DNA of 31,773 nt from CAIZLB01 sp039795875 (GCA_039795875.1 JBDKKY010000009.1:1-31773); one strand, 5' to 3'; counted from the stretch's first letter, positions 8,882 to 16,510 are shown. The notes: generated by a model not told the origin, from the letters alone. Translations and numbers: made by a program.

Positions 8882-9397
8882 ATGGCCAGTACAAAAACTA
8901 TTGAAAAAAATATATCCACTGCACAAGAAGAAATAATAACATCAGCTCCACGACCGCGCCGCCGAGGATTGGCGGTAAAGTTTTCAGGATTATTATTTAT
9001 TGCAGTTATCGTTCTAGGTGTACTATATCTACAACAAAGAACACAGATACGACGATTGACTGATCCTGTTGCTCAAACAGAATATGCCGAGCAACAAGTC
9101 AAAAAGGTGATTGAAGATTTAAAGCAGTATGTTGTGATACCCGATGAAGAGCAATTGCAACTATTGGGGGTGATCAATGACGCGGAGAGCTTGAAGAAGG
9201 ATCAAGCTTTTTATGCAAACGTTGAACGAGGTGACTATGTATTCCTATTTACAAAAACATCTCGAGCTCTTATCTGGAGACCTAGTACAAAGAAGATTGT
9301 AAACTTCGGTATTGCAGACACGACTCAAGCGCAACAACAAGGAAACATTCAAAAGTCTACTCCAACAGCAGCGGCTAGTTCTACTCAAGATAACTAG
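8882..9397 (+). CDS. Membrane-anchored protein of unknown function, downstream partner of the fibre gene
   Basis: A 171-residue protein with a basic cytoplasmic N-terminus (PRPRRRG at residues 22-28), one membrane segment at about 31-50, a short coiled-coil-prone stretch (TEYAEQQVKKVIEDL), and a small extracytoplasmic domain with VVIPDEEQLQLLGVINDAESLKKDQAFYANV-type sequence before residue 120. The Ser/Thr/Gln-rich tail looks disordered. It lies 40 bp after the S74 fibre gene on the same strand and converges on the next gene with 6 bp between stop codons. The family is not recognised. A role in anchoring or assembling the fibre is only suggested by position. Confidence 0.75.
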   Translation: MASTKTIEKNISTAQEEIITSAPRPRRRGLAVKFSGLLFIAVIVLGVLYLQQRTQIRRLTDPVAQTEYAEQQVKKVIEDLKQYVVIPDEEQLQLLGVINDAESLKKDQAFYANVERGDYVFLFTKTSRALIWRPSTKKIVNFGIADTTQAQQQGNIQKSTPTAAASSTQDN

Positions 9398-9403
9398 GTT
9401 ACG

Positions 9404-9964
9404 CTATCGGAGGGCAGAGGCAACGCTGCCGATAATGTAGATCCCGATACAATTGAAAATAAATGAAACCAGGAGAAACCATCTGGTTTTTATTTTTGAA
9501 AATCCAAGCATGCTGATGCCAACTTCGTCAGGTAATGGGGAAGCGATGATCATTCCTCCAACTAAAAAGGTAAACCAATACATATATTTCCATTGAAAAA
9601 ATGATCTTAATTTTAGTTTGAACTTATTGTGTTGCAAGGCGGCTGCGATATGGGCTGAAAATCTGTCTTTGATAAAATAGAAAATCACTAAGTCTCCGAG
9701 AACAGCGCCAAGAGTTCCAAATAGTGCGGTGGTCCAGAGGTTATTATGTGAAGCGATCTCACCTAAAGCAACGATGGCAGGTGCTGTCGTGAATACTGAA
9801 GTAAAAAAGAAACCAGCAACTAAACTAGCGATAATAGGAGATGAACCATGATCTTTCAACATATCTACAATCACGCCGGTTTTGATAAAAAGAGTAGCTA
9901 CCAAAATACTAAATAGAATAATGACGATGTCTTTGAGTAAGAGCAGGTTATTTTTGGATCGCAT
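9404..9964 (-). CDS. Polytopic membrane protein of unknown function
   Basis: A 186-residue protein with about five membrane segments, near residues 8-28, 40-62, 72-94, 130-148 and 160-182. The central GTLGAVLGDLVIFYFIKD and the late ASPLPDEVGISMLGF segments vaguely recall VTT/DedA-like or small-exporter proteins, but no diagnostic motif is clear. The ATG at 9964 is chosen because minus-strand TATAAT (9971-9976) ends 6 bases upstream, predicting a leaderless mRNA. The open frame extends to 10183, but that part runs through the terminator of the neighbouring gene and is not protein-like. Confidence 0.75.
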   Translation of the reverse strand: MRSKNNLLLLKDIVIILFSILVATLFIKTGVIVDMLKDHGSSPIIASLVAGFFFTSVFTTAPAIVALGEIASHNNLWTTALFGTLGAVLGDLVIFYFIKDRFSAHIAAALQHNKFKLKLRSFFQWKYMYWFTFLVGGMIIASPLPDEVGISMLGFSKIKTRWFLLVSFIFNCIGIYIIGSVASALR

Positions 9965-9970
9965 ATATCC

Positions 9971-9976
9971 ATTATA
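9971..9976 (-). promoter_or_regulatory. -10 box TATAAT, leaderless membrane-protein gene
   Basis: Minus-strand TATAAT, with TTGATA 15 bases further upstream as a possible -35, ends 6 bases before the ATG at 9964. Confidence 0.75.
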
Positions 9977-10000
9977 GCCTGAACCGTAAGGTATCAAAAT

Positions 10001-10050
10001 AAAAACCCCTGGAGACTGCTTTGCTAAGGCAGCTCCAGGAGCGGGTTTTT
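10001..10050 (-). terminator. Long terminator hairpin after the YdcF-like gene
   Basis: Near-continuous stem: AAAAACCC/GGGTTTTT outside, then CTGGAG/CTCCAG and CTGC/GCAG. On the minus strand it ends in a T-rich tract. It separates the 10063-10620 unit from the promoter of the 9964 gene. Confidence 0.9.
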
Positions 10051-10062
10051 GAGCGGTGAAAC

Positions 10063-10620
10063 TCAGCGAGAATGTCGGGCGCGCACGGCTTTGAGCCATT
10101 TGAGGGGCTCGAGAAGCCAGCGTTCTTTCCGGCTCATCGGATGTGAGGATCGCACGATGTGGACTTTCCACTTCGGCGGACAATACTTTCTGACATAGGC
10201 GGCGATCCGCTTCTGGTGCCAGTAGCTGTCAGAAGATCCGATATACACATCGAGGTGGGTTGTTGGATCCGCACCATAATTGATGGCAAGGGCGAACCCT
10301 TGCCGGATCTCGTTCCCGGTGCTCCAACAGCACGGGTTCGCTACTGAGTTCTCCTCGGTCCATTCAGGAAACGTACGGAGCCACTCAATGAATTGGGTGG
10401 ACAGCGCACGCATCCGGGCAGGAACAGGAGTGCTGGGACTTTCGCGGGTGTAGCCGGCGGTAGCGACGACCAATACGTGCTCAGGCAGTACGGCTGGGGA
10501 TATGTTAGCCACCGTGTCCATATGGCGCATGATTGCGCCATCGGCCATTCCCAGTCGATCTATGTCTCCATAGGCCAAGGAAATGATGAGAGAGGTGAAT
10601 ATGGGTTCTGGCGTGCTCAA
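10063..10620 (-). CDS. GC-rich unit A: possible DUF218/YdcF-like protein
   Basis: A 185-residue soluble protein whose base composition is richer in GC than the flanking genes. The order of motifs recalls the DUF218 (YdcF/SanA) fold: a hydrophobic strand HVLVVATAGYTRES, then STGNEIRQGFALA in the position of the NTxEN helix, then LDVYIGSSDSYWHQKRIAAYV resembling the VTSxxHxxRA segment. None is an exact match, so the call is tentative. The start is TTG at 10620, with no ATG or GTG nearby. It has its own -35/-10 pair, a C/A-rich leader of about 49 nt without Shine-Dalgarno, and its own terminator. The C-terminal 30 residues are strongly basic. Confidence 0.6.
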   Translation of the reverse strand: MSTPEPIFTSLIISLAYGDIDRLGMADGAIMRHMDTVANISPAVLPEHVLVVATAGYTRESPSTPVPARMRALSTQFIEWLRTFPEWTEENSVANPCCWSTGNEIRQGFALAINYGADPTTHLDVYIGSSDSYWHQKRIAAYVRKYCPPKWKVHIVRSSHPMSRKERWLLEPLKWLKAVRARHSR

Positions 10621-10675
10621 GGTGTCAGGTGTTCTGGTAGAGGTTGAAGTTTCGGGTGAATTTCAGTACAACACT

Positions 10676-10704
10676 ATTATACCATATCTGTCAAGTAAAA
10701 GCAA
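10676..10704 (-). promoter_or_regulatory. Promoter of unit A
   Basis: Minus strand: -35 TTGCTT (10699-10704), 17-bp spacer, -10 TATAAT (10676-10681) with an extended TG. It predicts a start near 10669 and a leader with only two G in its last 31 nt. Confidence 0.8.
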
Positions 10705-10726
10705 GGGTGGATAGAGTATAATAAAA

Positions 10727-10732
10727 GTGTCG
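10727..10732 (+). promoter_or_regulatory. -10 box TATAAT of the hibernation factor gene
   Basis: TATAAT lies 35 bases before the ATG at 10768, divergent from the unit A promoter. No convincing -35 is seen. Confidence 0.6.
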
Positions 10733-10767
10733 GAAGTTTATCAATTAATTCATTCAAAACAAGCACA

Positions 10768-11160
10768 ATGCTCAACAAAAGAGTCAAAACAACAAATATG
10801 GAATTAACAGATGCCATATCTGATTATGTTCATAAAAAAGTTGATGTTCTAGAAAAATTCATTGAATCTGATGTGCAAGCTTTGGCAGAGATCGAGATCG
10901 GTAAAACTACACATCATCACCACAAAGGAGATGTGTTTAAAGCCGAGATTAGTCTGACTATGGGTAAAGATAATTTCCAAACTAGTGTGGTTGAGTCGGA
11001 CCTCTATACCGCTATTGATAAGATGAAAGAGAGTATTGTTCAAGAAGTAACACGTTCAAAACGGAAAAAACAGCATCTATTCCGCAGAGGTCGTCAGAAG
11101 ATTAAAAATATATTGCGAGGATTTACTAAAGGCAAGAAAGAGCCAGTAGAGACAGAATAA
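10768..11160 (+). CDS. hpf: Ribosome hibernation promoting factor (HPF/RaiA family)
   Basis: HPF/RaiA proteins bind the decoding region of the 30S subunit in slow growth and block translation. The first 95 residues show the family pattern: an N-terminal strand with VKTTNMELTDAISDYVHKKVDVLEKF, an acidic-hydrophobic strand AEIEIGKT, KGDVFKAEISLTM, and the helix DLYTAIDKMKESIVQEV. The remaining 35 residues are a basic tail (RSKRKKQ, RRGRQKIKN). The 130-residue length lies between the short and long forms, and there is no long-form dimerisation domain. The leader is about 29 nt, AT-rich, without Shine-Dalgarno. It ends at a terminator shared with the opposing VOC gene. Confidence 0.9.
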   Translation: MLNKRVKTTNMELTDAISDYVHKKVDVLEKFIESDVQALAEIEIGKTTHHHHKGDVFKAEISLTMGKDNFQTSVVESDLYTAIDKMKESIVQEVTRSKRKKQHLFRRGRQKIKNILRGFTKGKKEPVETE

Positions 11161-11177
11161 GGGACGTCAACATAGAT

Positions 11178-11235
11178 AAAAAACCCTCCGCTTCCGTCCA
11201 AGCTGGACTCCAGCGAGACGAAGGAGAGTTTTTTT
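11178..11235. terminator. Bidirectional terminator between hpf and the VOC gene
   Basis: A-run, bulged stem CTCC/GGAG, CTTC/GAAG, GTC/GAC, and a T-run of seven. Both flanking genes converge on it. Confidence 0.88.
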
Positions 11236-11243
11236 ATGGTCAA

Positions 11244-11603
11244 CTACTTTGCTTTTCTCTTGTGGATAATCACCCGACTTCCGTCTGGATCTAGCACTAC
11301 TGCCATCTGGCAAGTTGGATACGTTTGTGGTTCCAGCTGGAATGTTACGTCATGTTCTTTAAGTTTGGCAACTGCGGCCTCAAAGTCTTCCATTTCAAAT
11401 GCGATACATGCGCCTTCGGGAGAGGGTTTATACATGTCTGGAGCACAGCCGAGAGAGAATGTGCTATCGCCAATCGTATATTCAGTCCACTGATCACTAT
11501 TAAATTCTGTTCCTGGGACGAGCCCGAGTATTCCTTCATAGAAGGCCTTGGCTTTTTTCATATCGTTGACAGCGTATATTGTGAATGCAAATTCTTTAAT
11601 CAT
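11244..11603 (-). CDS. VOC superfamily (glyoxalase/bleomycin-resistance-like) protein
   Basis: A 119-residue single-copy VOC protein. The two beta-alpha-beta-beta-beta modules start at FAFTIYAVNDMKKAKAFYE and at GACIAFEMEDFEAAVAKL, and the end VVLDPDGSRVIIHKR is typical. The family includes metal-dependent lyases, dioxygenases and binding proteins, and the substrate cannot be told. It lies 12 bp downstream of the response regulator gene on the same strand, so it is probably co-transcribed. There is no Shine-Dalgarno before its ATG. Confidence 0.85.
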   Translation of the reverse strand: MIKEFAFTIYAVNDMKKAKAFYEGILGLVPGTEFNSDQWTEYTIGDSTFSLGCAPDMYKPSPEGACIAFEMEDFEAAVAKLKEHDVTFQLEPQTYPTCQMAVVLDPDGSRVIIHKRKAK

Positions 11604-11615
11604 TAGTGTGATAAA

Positions 11616-12005
11616 TTAATTGGCTTTTAATGCGTCTGTGACGGCTTTGACAATATCTTGAGGCTCGGTTGTGGCCTTGATCATAAATTGGGCATTGAGA
11701 GAGCCCGCGCGATCTCGATCTTTCCTTTCGTCGGTATTGCTGACAACAATAACTTTAATGCCTTTGGTTCGATCGTCCTTGCGCAATTGTTCCAAAGCGT
11801 CTAATCCGTTCATCCCCGGCAAAAAGATATCTAGGAGAAGGATGTCTGGTAGATTGGTTTTTAATGCATCGAGCAGTGCCTCGGCAGTTGTGAATAAAGA
11901 GGTCTGAATGCCAGCCTCGGCCACTTGGTCTTTTAAAATTCTGCCTAAAAAAGTGTCGTCCTCAACGATAAATACCTTTTTTGAAGTGATGTTTGTGTCA
12001 GTCAT
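11616..12005 (-). CDS. Single-domain response regulator (receiver domain only)
   Basis: A 129-residue CheY-like receiver with no output domain. Acidic pocket E15-D16-D17, phosphoacceptor D59 in LLLDIFLPGMNG, switch Ser at S89 (VVVSNTDE) and conserved K110 are all present, so it should be phosphorylated. The ATG at 12005 is preferred over the upstream one at 12041 because minus-strand TATACT (12012-12017) ends 6 bases before it. It is transcribed away from the Met/His-rich membrane protein and histidine kinase genes at 12097-13830, which makes that kinase the obvious partner. How the output is relayed is unknown. Confidence 0.92.
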   Translation of the reverse strand: MTDTNITSKKVFIVEDDTFLGRILKDQVAEAGIQTSLFTTAEALLDALKTNLPDILLLDIFLPGMNGLDALEQLRKDDRTKGIKVIVVSNTDERKDRDRAGSLNAQFMIKATTEPQDIVKAVTDALKAN

Positions 12006-12011
12006 ATCCAC

Positions 12012-12017
12012 AGTATA
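12012..12017 (-). promoter_or_regulatory. -10 box TATACT, leaderless response regulator gene
   Basis: Minus-strand TATACT, 6-base spacer to ATG 12005. Confidence 0.75.
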
Positions 12018-12030
12018 CACCAGCTCTTCC

Positions 12031-12059
12031 TTGTAGACCACCCATAACTCTAATATAAT
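12031..12059 (+). promoter_or_regulatory. Promoter of the Met/His-rich membrane protein-kinase operon
   Basis: -35 TTGTAG (12031-12036), 17-bp spacer, -10 TATAAT (12054-12059). It predicts a G-poor leader of about 30 nt before ATG 12097. Confidence 0.75.
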
Positions 12060-12096
12060 AAAGCTATATCAATAATAACTAACTTTATATAAATTT

Positions 12097-12882
12097 ATGG
12101 ATACAAATATGAACATGGAAGGTCATGATATGATGATGGGTGACAACATGATGACTGGTCATGATATGGGGGGGATGGGTGACATGGGCATGATGATGGA
12201 TATGGGACCTGTGGTCTTCGGAGGCCTTCATTTAGTTAATCTACTTTTAATGGTTTCAGGAGTATTCTATCTTATCTGCGCGCTTTCTATCTTTAAAACT
12301 TGGAGACGAGAAAAGAACGAACTATTGGGAGCCTTGTTTGCCTTTCTATGTTATCAAGCTGTAAGTATGTTTTTCATGGGAGCGGGTATGCAGACTATGA
12401 ATATGTTGTATAGCAACATTGCTGCACTAGCCGTATTTGTTGGATCAGCGTACATGTTGAAATTTCCTTTAAGTAAATTGGCCCAGAAAACTCGAAATGC
12501 TCTGTTTTTGGTCATATTGGTTATTTTGTTGGCACTGTTTGTTTGGTTCGTCCAAACTCCAGAGAGAGAAACTCAATTGATGCACTTCGTGATGTGGTAT
12601 GACTTAGTGGTCAACGGAATTGTTGTAGGAGGATCAATCATTATGTTTGGAATACGAGCAACCGAAGCGGCGTTTAAAAAGAAGGCTATCGGAGGGGGAG
12701 CCGGTGTTGTTAGTTGTTGTGTGGTTGCAACAGGGGCGATGATTGGCGGGGCATTCCTATTTGGAACAATCTTCTCATTTTTGGCTCCAATTATCATCTT
12801 GAGTACATTACGACAGAAAGCTTTGAGCGGTGGGTCGAATACAACATCTGCACCAGCCGCCAATCCAGCACCAACGATGTAG
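12097..12882 (+). CDS. Polytopic membrane protein with Met/His-rich N-terminus, paired with a sensor kinase
   Basis: A 261-residue protein. The first 36 residues are extremely rich in Met with His and Asp (MEGHDMMMGDNMM-like runs), a composition seen in copper- or silver-binding segments. About six membrane segments follow, near residues 38-63, 74-96, 101-122, 131-151, 165-185 and 198-230; the last contains adjacent cysteines (VSCCVVATG). The C-terminus is a short Ala/Pro tail. It shares an operon with the histidine kinase (3 bp between genes), which has little sensory domain of its own, so this protein could supply the sensing surface. Metal binding is inferred from composition only. Confidence 0.75.
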   Translation: MDTNMNMEGHDMMMGDNMMTGHDMGGMGDMGMMMDMGPVVFGGLHLVNLLLMVSGVFYLICALSIFKTWRREKNELLGALFAFLCYQAVSMFFMGAGMQTMNMLYSNIAALAVFVGSAYMLKFPLSKLAQKTRNALFLVILVILLALFVWFVQTPERETQLMHFVMWYDLVVNGIVVGGSIIMFGIRATEAAFKKKAIGGGAGVVSCCVVATGAMIGGAFLFGTIFSFLAPIIILSTLRQKALSGGSNTTSAPAANPAPTM

Positions 12883-12885
12883 TAT

Positions 12886-13830
12886 ATGAATAATACACTA
12901 GAAAGAATCCTTGCGTATGTGCTCGGAGCACTTATAGGAGCGGGCTGCGGCTCGCTTTTGGTGTCTTTAAATATGCACATTATAGATCCTGCGTACCAGA
13001 CAGTGACTGTTAGAATCATGCCACTCATCGGCTTGTTGATTTCTATGGTCATCGTTGAGTATCGGTATGAACGGTCTTTAAAAAAGAATCAGGCAATTCG
13101 AGATGAGACAGTGGCGCTGATTACTCATGAGATGAGGACGAGTCTAACCTCAACCGGTTGGGCAATAGGTTTAGTCTTGAAAAAGTATGGTAACAGTATT
13201 GAGGAATCTGATAAACAGTTGCTAAGTGGTGTGGTTGATTCTATACACACAACGGTTATGCACTCGGTTAATCTGCTTGATGTGAGTCTGCTTGATATCG
13301 GAAAATTGTCGATCTCACTCGAATGGACAAAATTGTCTAAGGTGACAGAGATGATGCATGAAATCTTGGAAAAATATACTATGGGCGCGGAAAGTCATGG
13401 TATTCATTTGACAAAGAATGTCAATATTGATGAAGAAAAAATGGCTGAAGTTGATATGTTGCGCTTGCGAATTATCTTAGAGAATCTTTTGGAAAATGCT
13501 ATCCAGTATACTGCTGAAGGTGCAGATAAAAAGGTGGCTGTCAGCGTGTTCAACGATGAGCACGAGTTGCATGTACAAGTGGCCGATAACGGTATTGGTA
13601 TCCCAACAGGGGAAAGAGAGAAGATTTTTGGTGAATTTTATCGTGCTAGCAATGCTCGCAAGAAACTGAGTACTGGAAGCGGTATCGGTTTGTATACCTC
13701 GGCCAAATACATCAAAGCTCATAGAGGAGAGATCCGTTTTGAGTCTACTGAGGGTAAAGGAACTACCTTTTTCATCACCATTCCTCTCAAAACCGAGGCT
13801 GATGTTGGAGGATTCTTGAAGAAGATATAA
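12886..13830 (+). CDS. Membrane-bound sensor histidine kinase
   Basis: A 314-residue HisKA/HATPase kinase. Two membrane segments at about residues 8-28 and 42-58 leave almost no extracytoplasmic domain. H81 in ITHEMRTSLT is the phosphorylation site. The ATP lid region has the N box (LENLLENAIQYT), G1 (DNGIGIP), F box (FGEFYRA) and G2 (GSGIGLY). With the upstream Met/His-rich membrane protein and the divergent receiver-only regulator it forms a likely two-component system. There is no sensory PAS or HAMP domain, so input probably comes through the membrane segments or a partner. Confidence 0.93.
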   Translation: MNNTLERILAYVLGALIGAGCGSLLVSLNMHIIDPAYQTVTVRIMPLIGLLISMVIVEYRYERSLKKNQAIRDETVALITHEMRTSLTSTGWAIGLVLKKYGNSIEESDKQLLSGVVDSIHTTVMHSVNLLDVSLLDIGKLSISLEWTKLSKVTEMMHEILEKYTMGAESHGIHLTKNVNIDEEKMAEVDMLRLRIILENLLENAIQYTAEGADKKVAVSVFNDEHELHVQVADNGIGIPTGEREKIFGEFYRASNARKKLSTGSGIGLYTSAKYIKAHRGEIRFESTEGKGTTFFITIPLKTEADVGGFLKKI

Positions 13831-13836
13831 GCATGC

Positions 13837-13842
13837 TATACT
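13837..13842 (+). promoter_or_regulatory. -10 box TATACT, leaderless peptidase gene
   Basis: TATACT ends 7 bases before ATG 13850, only a few bases past the kinase stop codon. Confidence 0.75.
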
Positions 13843-13849
13843 CGAGTGC

Positions 13850-15640
13850 ATGAATAAACTCAAAACAGCGTGGGATTTTTCCCATATGTATAAGGGGATT
13901 AAGGATCCTAAAATCGAGAAGGATGTGCAAGGGTATGTGCGAGCTTACAAGACTTTTACGGCCAAATATAAAGATAAGAAGTTTGTAAACAGCGTTTCGG
14001 GACTGGCACAGGCGATGAAGGATTGGAACACTCTCCATGAGACCACGTCTCCACGTGCGTTGTGGTATCTGTATTTGGAAGGTCGACGGGATACTGGAAA
14101 CACAGAACTCCAAGCTGAAACCGCTCGGTTGGATGATATGTTTAAGAAAGGGTATAAGGAAATCATCTTTTTCAGCTCGGCTGTTTCAAATATAGAGTCT
14201 AAAAAGCAAGCGGTGTTTTTGAAAGATAAAAGATTGGCACCGTATAGATATGCCTTAAAAGTCATGTTTGCTAAAGGCAAGTACAAATTGTCAGACGCTG
14301 AGGAGAGAATAATGACAGAGAAGGCCACTGTCGCGCACGGTGCCTGGGTTAAGGCCATGACCAAATATCAAAACGCTCAAAAGGTTAAGAAAGGTAAAAA
14401 GTGGATTTCTCTTTCTGAAGCATTGAGCTCTAAGGCCGAACTGCCGCGAGCTGAACGAAGAGCGCTGCACAAAACTGTCATGGAAAAATACAAAGAGATC
14501 AGCTTCCTAGCCGAGGCAGAATTGAATGCGATAGTTCGGAATAGAATAATTGATTGTGACATCAGAGGGTATAAGACTCCTTATGAACCAACGGTCTTAT
14601 CATATCAGAATGACCTAAAGAGTATTGAAAGCCTGGTTGCTGCTGTGACAGCATCAAACCCAATAGCCCACAAATTTTATTCCTTAAAAGCTAAGATTTT
14701 AAATAAAGTAGAAAAAACTGGCGAAAAAAAGATCACCATGGCAGAGTTCGCCACAACTGTTTCTACAACAGAAGGCCAAAGTAAAAATGTTTCCTTTGAA
14801 GAGGCTGCCAAGATCGTCAAAGGTGCACTGGCAGAAGCTAGTCCAGAATTTGGTGACATGTTCCAAACATATTTAGATAATGCTCAACTTGATGTGTTTC
14901 CAAAACAAGGTAAACAGATCGGTGCTTTCTGTTGGGGTATGATAGGGTCAGATCGGACTCGTGTTTTTTTGAATTACTCTGGACGACTGAAAGACATTTC
15001 TACTATTGCTCATGAGATGGGGCACGCTATTCATTGGGATCTAGCCAAAGTACAACCAGCAATGTATCAAGATTTTACGATCTCAGTGGCGGAAGTGGCG
15101 AGTACATTTTTTGAAAATATTTTATTTGATAAATTATTAGAAACAGCTACTGCGGATGAGAAGCGTGATCTGATGTTAAATGACATTCAGGGACGGATTA
15201 ACACCATTCACGCCCAAATTGCCTATTTTCAATTTGAAAAGAAATTGCATGCGGCCGTTCGGGAGCAGGGGTATGTCTCAAAAGAGAATATTGCTAAGAT
15301 GTTTGCAGATTGTCGTCGATCCTATATCGGTGATGCGATTGAGATTACCGAAGACGATGGATATGGATATGTGTATATTTCCCATTTTCGTAGATTCTTT
15401 TATGTGTATTCATATGCGTATGGTCAATTGATTGCCGATGCATTGTATACAGAATATAAGAAAGATAAAAGATTTATTGAAAAAGTAAAAAAGTTTTTGC
15501 GAGCAGGAGGTAGTATGTCGCCAGCTGACATTTTCAAGAGCATTGGTATTGATACGACTAAGCCGGATTTCTTTAAAAAAGGTTTGAAAAAATTGAGTGA
15601 CGATCTAGAGAAGGTGAGTAAGATGGTCCGCCTTCGCTAA
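13850..15640 (+). CDS. M3 family oligoendopeptidase (PepF-like)
   Basis: A 596-residue cytoplasmic zinc metallopeptidase that would cut short peptides for recycling. The zinc site HEMGH is at H388-H392, with the third ligand probably E415 in VAEVAST. The N-terminal two thirds is mostly helical, as in PepF. The C-terminus has the family Tyr-rich segment (YGYVYISHFRRFFYVYSYAYGQ spans about residues 504-525). Length matches the family. The mRNA is predicted leaderless. Its stop codon overlaps by four bases the stop of the opposing GC-rich gene. Confidence 0.93.
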   Translation: MNKLKTAWDFSHMYKGIKDPKIEKDVQGYVRAYKTFTAKYKDKKFVNSVSGLAQAMKDWNTLHETTSPRALWYLYLEGRRDTGNTELQAETARLDDMFKKGYKEIIFFSSAVSNIESKKQAVFLKDKRLAPYRYALKVMFAKGKYKLSDAEERIMTEKATVAHGAWVKAMTKYQNAQKVKKGKKWISLSEALSSKAELPRAERRALHKTVMEKYKEISFLAEAELNAIVRNRIIDCDIRGYKTPYEPTVLSYQNDLKSIESLVAAVTASNPIAHKFYSLKAKILNKVEKTGEKKITMAEFATTVSTTEGQSKNVSFEEAAKIVKGALAEASPEFGDMFQTYLDNAQLDVFPKQGKQIGAFCWGMIGSDRTRVFLNYSGRLKDISTIAHEMGHAIHWDLAKVQPAMYQDFTISVAEVASTFFENILFDKLLETATADEKRDLMLNDIQGRINTIHAQIAYFQFEKKLHAAVREQGYVSKENIAKMFADCRRSYIGDAIEITEDDGYGYVYISHFRRFFYVYSYAYGQLIADALYTEYKKDKRFIEKVKKFLRAGGSMSPADIFKSIGIDTTKPDFFKKGLKKLSDDLEKVSKMVRLR

Positions 15641-16255
15641 AGCTTCGACAGGATGAAATAAATTGGATTTCCAGCGTCATCATCGTCATCACCACCGGGG
15701 CCAGCACCGAACAGAGCACCACCCAGACCGCTGAGTAGCATTTCCACGAGGGACACACCGGCGCTTCCGCGATCGCCACCGAAGAGTTCTCCGAGATCTC
15801 CGAGGGGGACCGCGACGAAGCCGGGAGGAGCTGCGCTAGGACCGTTGGCGGGCGCGGCGACCAGTAATCCGTCACCTTTGATCAGGACGCCGGTCGAGGA
15901 GTTCTTGAACTCATCGGGCAGATCGGCCAGGATCATGAGGTTCATAAACCTGTTGCCAGCACTTTCGATCGCGCGGATTTCATTCAGCTCGCGCTGAAGT
16001 GCCGCCTGCGTCGTGTTGTAGTCGCGCCGGGTCTCGCTGGTGTGGCGGGTGAAGGCACGATGTTCACGTTGATTGCGTTGCATCTGTCTGACGATCACGT
16101 TACCGGCCTCGCGCATTGTCTCCAGGAAGAAAAAGGTTTGCCGGTTGTTCGTGCTCATCTGGTCAACCACCTTGTCATTGTGGCCAATAGGTGGTGTGCC
16201 GGGGAGTTGGGCCTTGGGGTCGTACTTGCGGAATAAGGCATTGAGGTTTTTTCAT
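15637..16255 (-). CDS. GC-rich unit B: unknown protein with apparent frameshift after the start codon
   Basis: The clean frame from GTG 16170 encodes 177 residues, but the same frame continues upstream as convincing protein (N-A-L-F-R-K-Y-D-P-K-A-Q-L-P-G and onward) without any start codon until it meets a stop at the A6 run (plus-strand T6, 16247-16252). Removing one A puts ATG 16255 in frame and gives a 205-residue protein. It is rich in Arg and Gln helices in its first half and has a Pro/Gly/Ala linker and a Gly/Asp-rich end (GGDDDDD). No family is recognised. It has its own consensus promoter, a 144-nt leader with two hairpins and a C/A-rich stretch before the ATG. No terminator is seen; it converges on the M3 gene. 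Confidence 0.6.
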
Positions 16256-16399
16256 GGGTATGGGTAGTCTATGGGTGTTTGGTTGTGAGCTGCGTATCTC
16301 CCTATGGAGAGAACGAGACGGAAATGTTCGTTACAGCAGACAATTGTCCAGATGAACAACTAGCTGCCGTAACGAACCAGACCTTGTAAAAGTGCGATA
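16256..16399 (-). promoter_or_regulatory. Structured 5' leader of unit B
   Basis: The predicted transcript first forms a long hairpin (plus-strand 16326-16377): 14-bp stem GTTCGTTACGGCAG with one G-U pair, then a TTGT/ACAA inner helix and an 8-nt loop. A second hairpin TCTCC-ATAG-GGAGA lies at 16297-16310. The last 32 nt before the ATG contain a single G and no Shine-Dalgarno. Confidence 0.65.
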
Positions 16400-16405
16400 G
16401 TGATA

Positions 16406-16434
16406 ATCATAGTATAACTTCCTTATTTTGTCAA
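16406..16434 (-). promoter_or_regulatory. Promoter of unit B
   Basis: Minus strand: -35 TTGACA (16429-16434), 17-bp spacer, -10 TATGAT (16406-16411). An overlapping TATACT at 16411-16416 is a less well spaced alternative. Confidence 0.75.
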
Positions 16435-16497
16435 ATGCCCAATGAATACAGGTTAAATCCCCTAGGAAAAAGGTTTTTTTGATGCCCTACAAACTGT

Positions 16498-16503
16498 TAT
16501 ACT
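16498..16503 (+). promoter_or_regulatory. -10 box TATACT, leaderless ASCH gene
   Basis: TATACT ends 7 bases before ATG 16511. Confidence 0.75.
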
Positions 16504-16510
16504 TATCACC

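Noticed and set aside
9965..10183. Extended N-terminus of the membrane protein at 9404
   Set aside because: The extra 73 codons cover a terminator and the 3' end of unit A, with no membrane or domain features.
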